Of a stretch of 64,000 nt of DNA, positions 13,864-23,783 are shown piece by piece. Below the pieces are notes generated by a model. It ran no database searches. It was not told the DNA's origin and saw only the letters and a list, made by a program, of their open reading frames with translations. The stretch comes from Xylaria sp. FL1777 (taxonomy: Eukaryota > Ascomycota > Sordariomycetes > Xylariales > Xylariaceae), in assembly GCA_022578965.1 (NCBI GenBank), contig MU400516.1:1-64000 (forward strand). Reading direction: 5' to 3'. How positions within the stretch are numbered: the stretch's first letter is position 1; each line of letters starts with the position of its first letter. The position numbers were made by a program, and so were the translations under genes.

Positions 13864-14382
13864 TATTATAAAATAAGCTAACTAAGCTAATTAAAAAGCT
13901 ATATATAAAAAAAGCATGCGCAAAAAGAGTTTTATTTGCTAAAAAAATATATATTTAAACTACTATAAAGGTTTAATGTATAAACTTAATAAACTTAAGC
14001 GTTAAATTTATTAAGCTTTAAACTTAACAAACTTAAACGTTAAGTTTATTAAGCTTTAAACTTAAAACAATATAACATTAAGTTTATTAAAAAAAATAAC
14101 GTTTATAGATTATTATTACTGTTTTTTTTGTTTATATAATTATGTACTTTTTATATTTAATTATTTACTTAGTTTTAGCTTTTTAGCTATTAATTTCTTT
14201 TTATAACTACTAAGCATTAATATATTTATTACTTTTAATCTTTTAAAACCTTTATTAATGCATAGTAGTAAAAGTACTTTAAAAACCTTCTTAATAAACT
14301 ACTGTTAAAGATTTTATTGTTATTTATAAATTAAGACCTTAAAGGCAAACCTGTTATATTAATATATAACAGGTTTATTATA
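13864..14382 (+). repeat. 3' LTR of gypsy copy 2 (519 bp)
   Basis: Starts TATTATAAAATAAGC (TG changed to TA) and ends TTTATTATA. It keeps CCTGTTATA near its end. The differences from the 5' LTR are mostly transitions, so ordinary LTR dating is not valid here. Confidence 0.92.
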
Positions 14383-14570
14383 TAACATTAGTTTAATAAT
14401 ATTATTATATTAGTTTAATTATATTGTTATATTAGTTTAATAGTATTATTATACTAGTTTAATTATATTATTATATTAATGTAATAATATTATTACATTA
14501 GTTTAGTTATGTTTTTATATTAATATAGTTAGTTAATTATATTATTATAATTTATATGTATTTTCTTTAG
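14383..14570. repeat. AT minisatellite, right flank of copy 2, with TAACA duplication
   Basis: Begins with the right target duplication TAACA (14383-14387) and continues as imperfect 20-22-bp repeats (TTAGTTTAATTATATTATTA type), the same family as 6490-6649. Five or six units can be counted before the pattern dissolves near 14560. Confidence 0.75.
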
Positions 14571-15529
14571 CTAGTTAAGCTATTATAACTATAATATAGC
14601 TAAATAAGTTTTGTTATATATATATGCGTTTTTTTATATGTTGTTTTTTTATATATGTTATATGTTTACACTTTATTAGTTTTATTTTATTTATTAATAC
14701 TTTATACGTTTTATTTTATTATAAATACTTTATATGTTTTACTTTATTATAAATATTTTATATAATAATACCTTTAATTATACTTTTTGCTATAAGTAAT
14801 AAATTAAGTTTAAAGTAAATCAAATAATAAAGAATTATATATATTATAATAAAGCATATATAATTATTAAATTATAGTAAGTATACCTTTATTTTATTTA
14901 TGTTTTATTAGCTTATTTTTAATAAAAAAGTACTATAGGTTAAAGTTAGCTTTAAAGTTTTAACTTTTTTAAAACTTGCTTAAATTATTATTTTATAAGT
15001 TATTATAATTTAATTTTTATATAAATTTTTTTTTAGCAATAATTAATATATAAAAAAAACCTTTAAGCTATATTTTAAAGCTAATAAAAGTTAATAAGTA
15101 TATAAAAAAGCTAACTTTATTAATTAATATAAAATATGCTTTAATTGCTATATTACGTAAAGATATATTTAAGCTTATTTAGTAAACTTATATATGCTAA
15201 AACGAACTAAATTTATTAAATTTTAATATAAACTAAGTTTTACTTTTATTATAATTAAACTTAAACATGCGCTAAAACTATTAATAGCACTTTTAACGTA
15301 TATTAATAATTAAGTAATTTTAATATTAACACGTATTAAAACTATAAAGTTATATTAATTAATTATATTAAGTTTATTATAAATAAAGTATAATTAGTAA
15401 TTATATAAAAAGCTATAACTATTAATTTAATTAATTAATATATAATATAGCTATTATAATATAAAAGCTATAATAATTAAGTAAGCTATTATATATGCTA
15501 TAATTACTAAAGAATTAAATATATTAAAG
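14571..15529. other. AT-rich sequence without assignable features
   Basis: No gene, no LTR and no clear repeat period. Short tandem words such as TTTATATGTTTTATTTTATTATAAA near 14690-14760 recur two or three times. Probably further degraded repeat DNA. Confidence 0.5.
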
Positions 15530-16010
15530 AATTAAGTATAAAGCACTTAATATATAAAAACTATAGTTTATATACTAAAGCTTTTTAAAAGATTAAATAT
15601 ACTAAAGAATTAAAGCATTTAAGTATATTAAAAACTATAGTTTATACACTAAAGCTTTTTAAAGTATAAGTACACTAAGGAATTAAAGCACTTAAGTATA
15701 CTAAAAATTTTAATATATAAATAATATATTAAAGCTTTTTAAAGAATTAAGTATAAAGCACTTAAGTGTACTAAAAACTATAGTTTATATGCTAAAACTT
15801 TTTAAAGAATTAAATATATTAAAAAATTAAAGCACTTAAATATATTAAAGACTTTAATATATAAGTAATATATTAAAGCTTTTTAAAAAATTAAGTATAA
15901 AGTACTTAAGTGTATTAAAGATTATAGTTTATATATTAAAGCCTTTTAAGGAATAAATACATTAAAAGTTTAAGTATACTAAAAATTAAGTATAAAGTAC
16001 TTATTTATAC
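15530..16010. repeat. Degenerate tandem repeat, about six units of 65-85 bp
   Basis: Each unit contains a block of the type ACTATAGTTTATATAYTAAA followed by GCTTTTTAAA, then AATTAA and AAGCACTTAAGTATAYTAAA. Blocks start near 15549, 15630, 15707, 15775, 15850 and 15918. Alternate units carry a variant (TTTAATATATAARTAATATATT), suggesting a higher-order dimer. Confidence 0.75.
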
Positions 16011-16299
16011 TTTATAATATTACTAATAAAATATAACAAAGTTTTAAAAATATTTAAGTAAATATTTATAATTAATATTTATAGCTATAGTAATAAGTTA
16101 GCTATTTATTACTAAAATTTAGTTTGTAATTAATTTTCTTTATAAATAAGTTTTATAAAACTATAATTTAAAAAGTAATAATATATTATAAAAAATATAA
16201 AAGGTTTTAATAGCTGCATATTTACTAGTTAATTATATAAGCAATAAACTTAACACTAATAAATATTAATAACTAAGTTTAATATAACTTAGTTAGCAA

Positions 16300-17460
16300 G
16301 CTATAATAATTATTAAAAAAGTAATATAAGCATTTATTAATTAATTATAAAAAGTGCTAAAATAATTAAGTTTACTTTAAGTATATATTAAAAAATTAAA
16401 TATACTAAAGAATTAAATATATTAAAAGATTAAATATACTAAAAAATCAAGCTTTTAAAAATATTTAAGTAAATATTTATATAATTTATTTATAAATACG
16501 TTTTATAAAAAGTTATAATTTAAAAAGCAATAATATATTATAAAAAATATAAAAAGTTTTAGTAGCTATATATTTATTAATTAATAATATAAATTATTAA
16601 AATATTAAAACTAAGTTTAATGCACTTAGTAAGCAAACTATAAATTAACTATTATGCAAATATTTATTAGTTAATTATAAAAAGTCTTAATTTAACTTAA
16701 TATATACTAAAACTACAAACTAATTAACTAATCCTTTTATAAATAAGTTTAATAAATTTTGCATAAAAGGTTTTAAGCATTATTTAAAAAAAAACAATAT
16801 ATTATAAGCAATTAATAATATATTATTAGCTATTATTTAAAAATAAAGCAAAACTTTATAAGTATTATTTATTAAAAAATAAAAAGTTTTAATAACTACT
16901 TATTTACTAATTAATTATATAGCTAAAATATTTAAGTTTAGTAATACACTTAGTTAATTTAATAATTAATTAAGTATAAAAATATTTATTAATTAATTAA
17001 GTATATAAATATTTATTAGTTAATTATAAAAGCTATAAATTAAGCATTAAAAAATGCTAAAATAACTAAATTTAATATTAATTATATAAGCTATAAACAT
17101 TTATTAATTAATTATATAAGCATTTATTAATTAATTATGCAAGCTATACTAAAAATGCTAAAACATATAAAAGTATTTAAAAAGTAGCATATATTACTAA
17201 TTAATAATATAAGTATTTACTAATTAACTATATAAGCTATATTAAAAGTGCTAAAATATATAAAAGCATTATTAATTAATAGCATAAGCATTTATTAATT
17301 AATTGCATAAAATATATTATTATATAAAAGTACTAAAATAATTAAGTTTAAATGTTTATAATTAATTATATAAACACTTATTAATTAATTATATAAGCTA
17401 TAAACTAAGCATTAAAAGTGCTAAAATAATAAAGTTTAATAGTTAATTATAAGCATTTAT
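16300..17460. repeat. Degenerate short repeats (TTTATTAATTAATTATATAAGC / AAAGTGCTAAAATA family)
   Basis: Two words alternate irregularly through about 1.1 kb: TTTATTAATTAATTATATAA with GC at its end, and AAAAGTGCTAAAATA often followed by ATTAAGTTTA. More than ten copies of the first are recognisable. Spacing is uneven (about 30-120 bp), so it may be an eroded satellite. 16801-17460 contains no TC, CC, GA or GG dinucleotide. Confidence 0.65.
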
Positions 17461-18137
17461 ATATTATAAATATTAATTAATAATAGGTTTTTAACATAAA
17501 TAATTAATTAATTAGCTTATTAAAGCTTAATATATATAAAATTAACTAAAATTAAGTAATTTTAATTTAATAGCTATTTATAGCTAAATATTGTTTATAA
17601 TAAATAAGTAAAAACAAAAAAACAATTTATTTATTTTAATAACTATATATTTACTTTATTAAAGCTTTTTAAAAAATAAGTTTAAAGCAACTAATAAGTA
17701 CTAATAATAATATTAATGCATTAAAAGCTTTTAAAAAAATAGCTTAAGCTTATTTATATATATACTTATTTATTTAGCAAATAATATTAATTTTAATGCT
17801 AGTTTTATTAGTTTGTTTTTTATTTTTAAAAATATTATTAGTTTTTAATACTTGTTGCTAGCTTTTTAACGCATAGTATTAACCTTTAAAAATACTAAAA
17901 AGACTTATAAAAACTAATATTGCGGTTTTTTATATTAAAAACAAGAAATAATAAAATTAAAAACAAAAATATAATTTTTTTAACTAAATATAATAGCTAA
18001 AGTAATAATATATATGCTTTATAACTAATAGCTAGTTATAAAACTAACTATAGTTAATAAAGCTAATATATAAATTATTTATTGCTTTTATTACTATTAT
18101 TTTTATTTTTTTTACTTTTATTTTAACTAATATTGCT
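17461..18137. other. AT-rich sequence, nothing assignable
   Basis: No reading frame, LTR or clear repeat. The plus strand becomes T-rich from about 17760. Confidence 0.5.
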
Positions 18138-18375
18138 TTTAAAACAGTTTTACTTTAGTTTATATTTTAGCTTTTTATATGCTATATATATTTTATTAAC
18201 TTTATAATTATTTAATGTTTATAAGCTTTTATTTTTATTACTTTAGCTTTTTAAATACTTTTATTTTTATTATAGTTTTGCTTTAGTTTATATTTTTACT
18301 TTTAATATATTATAGCTTTATTAACTTTATAATTACTTAATATATGTAAACTTTATAGTTTTATTTTATTATAAT
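18138..18375. repeat. Two tandem copies of a ~132-bp unit
   Basis: TTTTACTTTAGTTTATATTTT near 18150 recurs as TTTTGCTTTAGTTTATATTTT near 18282, each followed by TTTATTAACTTTATAATTA at the same distance. Imperfect duplication. Confidence 0.65.
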
Positions 18376-18599
18376 AGCTATTTTAATATATTATATTGCT
18401 AATTATTAATGCTTAATATATATATTTATTATAATATAATAATAGTTATAAAGTAATTAAATATAAGTTTTATATTATAAGTTTTATTTTAAAGCTAATA
18501 TAAAAAAATATAACATTAATAAAGCTTTTATTTTTAGCTATTTTTTTGCTGCTATAATTAACTAATAATATTTATTAAAACAATAATTATTATAATATA

Positions 18600-20760
18600 T
18601 AATACACTTGTAGCACACTGAAAAAGCAGACAAATTTTCAACTAAGCTACTAATTATTGCGCGACTTAAAAAAAGCACATAGGATAGCTAAATAAGTTTT
18701 AAATACAGGAAGACTTAGCTATTATAACGTAGCTAAAAGACTAATTAAGTCGTAAGTAGCTATAAAAACATAAAAATAAAAGCCTTTAAATATAAAGCAA
18801 AAATAGCTAAGCATTAATACTAGCTTTCCTTTAAGCTAAAAAAGGTTTATTATAACTACGGAGCAAAAGTTAAAGCATTTGTTATAAAGCTATTTGCTAC
18901 TTATAGTTTTAAAAAAGCTGCTTATTATAAGTTTACGTTTATAAACTTTAAAGTAAAGCATAACACAATAAAGTACTAAAAATAGCAATACAAAATTATA
19001 AACATAGAACTATAAAAGTTAAAAAGCATACATTATAAAAAAACAAAGCAATTAAGCAATTTTATTAAGCATTAAACACTAAAATTCTACTAAAACTTTT
19101 AGCTACTAAATATATAATAATGCTAACTTTTAAGGGTTATATAAACATTTTTTAACTGGTTTATTTATATAAAACTTCTGGCTTTTTTATTTATTGCAGC
19201 TTTTTTTGTTTTTTTAATTGCAACTTAAAGTTGTATACTAGTTATAAGTGCAGCTTAAATATCTTTATTAGTACAAAAACAGCATATAGCTATATAAGCT
19301 TTAACAAACAATTAAAGTTCTTTATTAATTCTTTTAAGCTAAAAAATTATTAGTAGTACTTAGAATTAAAAGAACTTTAATAATTAAAATAAGCATAAAG
19401 TAAAGCTTAAAAACGTGCAAACATTAATATAATTAAAAGTACTTATAAAACTATAATTGCTATTTTTAGCGCTTACTTTGCTTTTTTTGCATCGTAAGCA
19501 CTTAGTAAACTTGCTAATAATATTATAAACGCAGAAATTATTAATGTTTTTATATAGTTAGCATAAAAAAAACAGCAATAAAAAATACATAATATACTAT
19601 TATAATATAAGCAATATAGTAGTAATATAACTTAAGCATTTTAGCATGCTTAATAAATATAAATTTTAAAGCTATTAGTAATACTTTAGCATAAAGCATT
19701 AAAGCATTTATTTTTATTTCGAAAATTAGCATTATAGCAAAAAAGCATAACAATAAACAATTATAAAAGCTTAAACTATATAGTAGCAAACCGTTAGCTA
19801 CTTTATTTAGTACTATAAATTAAATAACTAGTAAAAACTGCAGCAAAATAACTTATAACCTTAAATATATAAGCTTAATACTAATTAATATATATACTTA
19901 AGCTAAGCTAGTTATAAATACGTATTACAAAAAGTATAGCAGTTATAGCAAAATAGATTTTTATATAACTATAATACATTAACAACTAATTATATTATAA
20001 ATTAAGCATTTTAATATATTAAAGCAAGCGTAAGCTAAGCATATAATAATAATAGTAATAAAAGTAATAAAGTTAATAATTAAAAAAAGAAAAAATTAGC
20101 ATAAATAACTAAATAAAATAACTTACTATTTATTATTACTTTATATTGCTTAATGTATAAGCTATTTATAAGCTATGCTTACTTAGTAAGCTTACTATAA
20201 AAAGCATAAAGGCAGCTTAAAGAATAAATATATAAAAAGCAAACTAAAGAATAATAAGCAATTAATTTTGCTTATAACTTAATTATAACTTAGTTATAAA
20301 AAAACTAGTGCAGCAAAAAGCTAGCAGTAATACTAAAGCAAGCAAACTATAATATACTAGTAATATAATAAAAAAAGGTTTAAAAAAAAACTAAAAAAAG
20401 AAAGCAATATATTTAGCTAAATAAATGCTAAAACTAAAAAAACTGCTATAAGTAGCATAAAGCAAGCAGTAATACTAAAGCAAGCAAACTATAAAGCAAA
20501 AAAAATATAAAAGAAAAAGAACTATAAAGTAATTACGTAAAGGTGCATACACTTAGTTAATAGCATAATATAAATAAGCAAACAACCTAAAAGCAAAAAA
20601 ATAAAAAGCAAAGCACTTAATAAAATCGTAGCAGAACTAGTGCAACTTAAAAGTAAATATAAAATGTTTTTACTTAGCTACTAAAAAAAAAATAAGCTGC
20701 TTATAGCTTGCTTTTAACCCACAAGCACGGTTTTTACTTATATATATAAAAAATAAAAAC
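18600..20760 (+). pseudogene. Less mutated transposon-like remnant
   Basis: Base composition is visibly less extreme than in the rest of the block (words such as CACACTG, GCGCGAC, CTACGGAGC, ACCCACAAGCACGG remain). A stop-free run of about 50 codons lies at roughly 18830-18980 on the plus strand, followed by Lys-rich broken frames. A 28-bp word (AGCAGTAATACTAAAGCAAG then CAAACTAT) is repeated near 20306 and 20465. The general look resembles a degraded DNA transposase with a Lys/Gln-rich C-terminal part, as in pogo/Fot1-like elements, but no catalytic motif can be read, so the family is a guess. Confidence 0.35.
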
Positions 20761-20999
20761 TAGCATAGCTAATAAACCGTTAGCCTAAGTAATACAATAT
20801 ATATAATATATAATAAATAAATTAAAATGTTTATTAAAAGCTAAACTAAAAAAAATAATAAGATTTTATATAATAGCTATTAAGCTTAGCTTTTAGTTAA
20901 ATAAAGATTTATATATATATTATTAAAGTTAAAAGCTTATTGTTTATTTTAGCTATTAATTTGTTTTATTAGTAAGCATATAATAGCTTTAAATAAATG

Positions 21000-21130
21000 C
21001 GCTATATAAAACTTTACTTATATTTATTTACGTTTATTTTTATGTTTATATATATATTTTTACGTTTATATATCTTTACGTTTGTATGTTTTTAGGTTTA
21101 TATGTTTTTACATTTATATGTTTTATTTGC
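21000..21130. repeat. Degenerate TTTTTACGTTTATATA short repeat at the block edge
   Basis: About seven imperfect units of 13-18 bp (TTTACGTTTATAT, TTTAGGTTTATATG, TTTACATTTATATG) directly before the change in base composition. Confidence 0.6.
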
Positions 21131-21190
21131 ATGTTTTATTAATATGCATGTCTTAACTTAAACTACTTCTAAAACATGTTTTAGGAGCTA

Positions 21191-22361
21191 AAACTTCTTC
21201 TAAAATAGCAAATTAAGACTTCAGCGTATTCGGTATAACTGTCATCATTAGCATTATCATCGTATGAATTTCAATGCGCATAAATCCGATCGTATGTAAA
21301 CCTATAGGTAGTACCGAGGGAGCCAACGAACCCATAGTGCAATTCTAGTAGCACGAACATATATATATATATATATATATATACACGCATACATATATCC
21401 TACATATCTGACTAATCCTCCCTCCCTAAAAAAACAAAAAGTTGCCGGTGTGCCCTAATAATTCAGAAAAAGACCGACTAATAACGCCGAAAATCTTTTG
21501 GAAAGAAGCCACCTCATTGGCATTGAAACCGAAACTGAATCCGAACGAGATGAGGCAGAAATCGGAAACCGAGGGGGGGAAGACGAGGCAAATGTGGCGG
21601 ACCCCATTCTCAATTGCCTGCCTGGAGTTTCGGTGGCGGTGGGTTGATGTCACACACACTCGCACACATAAAATTTTTTTCCAAAAGAGGGCCAAAAGTA
21701 AGCAGCAACTCGAAGGGGGGGTTGTATACGCGTTTTCCTGACTACTCCAAAAAAGCACTTTGGGGATGGCCATGCTCTTTGTCACTAGAAATAGTAGCTC
21801 CTTACGTAGTCTTAAGGATCTGGGCTCGGTACTAGGTTCCAAGATTGCGACGGCAAAGTGGATGGGATAAGACAATGGGATCATAAGCTGTCATGTTTGG
21901 AGTAAGGAGATATTTATAGAAGGAATCATAAGACGTGATGTTTCATTGCTGAGCTAAAACGTGGGTTCTATCTAGTCTTTTTCTCTACTTTTAATATGGT
22001 TTGACCATGACTGGGTTGTGTCATCAAGACACTATGAAAGGCTGGAGCCAAAGGGTAAAAAAGAAAAAGAAAAAAAGTGGTGAGTGTAAAGACCAAGTAC
22101 TAGGACAATATAAGCTTCCAGAGCTGGTTGTCAACTGGTTAGTCGAACGAGAGAAACGAAGAGAAATTATGAAAGATTGACGAGAAAGGAGATTAGGTTA
22201 CTGGCATAGGGAGTAGTTCGTTTCCAAGTCTTCGCTCGCAGTTTCCTCAAGAGTAACCAGCTCGAGAAGAGACGTGATGACCTGGACCTGCCCTGATTAA
22301 TATAATCCACATCTGCGCTGCTCGATGGGAGAGAAACGATTATGCCGCATCGTGTACATGC
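21191..22361. other. Boundary and 3'-flank region without a gene
   Basis: Normal-GC DNA between the AT block and the SWIM gene. Open frames of 70-150 codons at 21426-21884 on both strands overlap one another, have no recognisable motifs and are interrupted by homopolymer runs. I see no supported gene. The 3' end of the SWIM mRNA probably lies in 22100-22360. Confidence 0.6.
21359..21382. repeat. (AT)12 microsatellite
   Basis: A perfect run of AT dinucleotides just inside the GC-normal side of the boundary. Confidence 0.95.
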
Positions 22362-23783
22362 TTATCTAACACGTTTTGCCTGGCGGCCGCTGTCCTGACT
22401 TGTACGCTTCCTAGAGCTCTCTGCGGGTTCGGGTTCAATTCTGGAGCTTGCACCGTGCAAGCGAGAGATGATCTCTCGGAGTTTATTGCAGTAGGACCGA
22501 GGCGTGTCAGTATTGATGAGTGTTCGTTCAATTCGACTAAGATCCGGCAATAAGTGATCGACATGCTCTGACTGAAGATCGTCCAAGATGTCAAGAATGA
22601 AGTTGTGGCTTGACTCGACGATAAGCTCGCTGCAGAGGTTGATTTTCCTCGTGTCCCTCGATTGACCCTCGCTGCGACTGCCACCGTCGTCTCTACCGCG
22701 TACTAGGTCGTGGTCTTCATTGCGACTGACGACTTGATCCAGAATGTAGACTAACGTGTTGGCTGCGGCACGGCGATCAGAGTCGTCCAGCTCCCTCTCA
22801 GAGTAGGTGATGATCGATTTGATTTGTTCCGAGATGTCTTTGAACGTCTTGTAACACCATTGTGGGTTTTTTGACAGCTCAACCCTTCGTAGATCCGAAG
22901 CTTTGATATAATTATCAAAAGCGTCCAGAGCAGCGTTAGCCCGGTCTCGGAATCGCCTGAACCTAGGATTAAGCGGCTCATGGTTTCGCATGGAAGCCAG
23001 GAAATATGAGAGAAGTGAGTCGTTGTGAAGCAACATGCGGAAGACGGTTTCCTCGAGGTCGCCTTCCTTCACTACCCTCTTCCCTGCAATCTCGCCTGTG
23101 AGGTCTGGTCGGTACTGCTGGACGGAACTTCCGGATAGGGTAGCCAGAATCTCGCGGGCTGCTTGGATCTTGTATGGTCTGGGCTTTGATACCTCGCCAG
23201 CCATAATATCGCATCGGAGGCTATCAGCTAACACGTCGAATTGAAAATCGGAAATGAAGTCGCAGACATTGCCATGCTTCGTGGTATATCCGTCTTCACG
23301 CCAGGTGTAAGGTTCGCTGTGCAATGGGACCAGCTGACTCAATATCTGATCGCAAAGCCAGAGTGTGTGACGACAGGGGTGTTGAAGACCAACGCTTTTC
23401 TCATCTTGTCGGCATGAGCAGCTGGGGCCGTCGTAGGGACTGCTGCCGTAGGGAGCTCTGACGTGGTATTCTATGGTTTCTGAAATGAGGAAAACGTAGC
23501 CTTGTCCCCGAGGTGAACAACCACGCAGGGCGAGTTTCGAAGGTGTATTCAAAGCCCTGACGACAGCGTCCTTCGTCCCTGGGTCAAGACGATCTATAGA
23601 ATACCTCATGCCAGAAGGGAATGTTGCGATGCCGGCCGTCTCGTCCAAGTCCATACTGGCGTCGATGTCCGACCTGTAAGTGAATTCAGCCGAGTCCTCC
23701 TCAGGCCGTCGATCTTGGGAGTCGCTCGAGGATGACATTCTCTCGAGAGAAAGCTGACTCATGAGCTCAACAGGAAGGGACAT
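22362..23783 (-). CDS. SWIM-type zinc-finger protein, 473 aa
   Basis: Single-exon reading frame with an ATG at 23781-23783. Residues 122-139 give C-S-C, twelve residues, then C-R-H: the CxC...CxH pattern of the SWIM zinc finger, a domain known for DNA or protein binding in transposase-related, ubiquitin-ligase and recombination proteins. The N-terminal 50 residues are Ser/Asp/Glu-rich and the stretch before the finger (about 55-115) is compact. The C-terminal half is charged and mainly helical, and the end (KR and AKRVR clusters) looks like a nuclear localisation signal. No transposase DDE, RING or helicase motif accompanies the finger. It lies 1.1 kb from the repeat block. Function unknown; the SWIM call rests on four ligands and their spacing. 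Confidence 0.8.
   Translation of the reverse strand: MSLPVELMSQLSLERMSSSSDSQDRRPEEDSAEFTYRSDIDASMDLDETAGIATFPSGMRYSIDRLDPGTKDAVVRALNTPSKLALRGCSPRGQGYVFLISETIEYHVRAPYGSSPYDGPSCSCRQDEKSVGLQHPCRHTLWLCDQILSQLVPLHSEPYTWREDGYTTKHGNVCDFISDFQFDVLADSLRCDIMAGEVSKPRPYKIQAAREILATLSGSSVQQYRPDLTGEIAGKRVVKEGDLEETVFRMLLHNDSLLSYFLASMRNHEPLNPRFRRFRDRANAALDAFDNYIKASDLRRVELSKNPQWCYKTFKDISEQIKSIITYSERELDDSDRRAAANTLVYILDQVVSRNEDHDLVRGRDDGGSRSEGQSRDTRKINLCSELIVESSHNFILDILDDLQSEHVDHLLPDLSRIERTLINTDTPRSYCNKLREIISRLHGASSRIEPEPAESSRKRTSQDSGRQAKRVR

Larger units (their letters stand above)
6650..14382 (+). mobile_element. Complete RIP-mutated Ty3/Gypsy retrotransposon, copy 2
   Basis: The full element is 7733 bp: 5' LTR 6650-7168, internal region 7169-13863 and 3' LTR 13864-14382, flanked on both sides by TAACA. 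Over 9501-13863 the internal part aligns with copy 1. The RT motif is at 10862-10873 (Y-L-N-N again) and the integrase CxxC region near 12030. It cannot make protein. Orientation is plus, the same as copy 1. A primer-binding site is expected just after 7168 but I cannot match it to a tRNA after so much mutation. Confidence 0.93.
1..21190. other. AT-rich, RIP-like mutated repeat compartment
   Basis: Composition is overwhelmingly A and T, stops occur in all frames, and no plausible intact gene is present. It contains at least two copies of one LTR retrotransposon plus degenerate tandem repeats. Coding remnants show G-to-A and C-to-T changes, for example Asp codons of the reverse transcriptase catalytic site read as Asn. 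This is what repeat-induced point mutation leaves in Pezizomycotina. Residual C lies mainly after A or G. The right border is sharp: by about 21,190-21,230 normal composition resumes. Such blocks are usually heterochromatic in fungi (known of the class); a centromere, subtelomere or interstitial island are all possible (inference). Confidence 0.93.

Noticed and set aside
15530..17460. CRISPR-like or regularly spaced repeats
   Set aside because: Units are degenerate, spacers are not unique, and the sequence is a eukaryotic AT-rich satellite-like array.
19550..19789. 79-codon minus-strand frame rich in Leu, Ile, Phe and Tyr
   Set aside because: This is what AT-rich DNA gives by chance; it lies inside the degraded remnant and has no homologous partner in the block.
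21426..21884. Overlapping plus and minus frames of 99 and 152 codons next to the AT block
   Set aside because: Low-quality sequence content (homopolymer runs, CACA repeats) and no motif; neither frame could be preferred.
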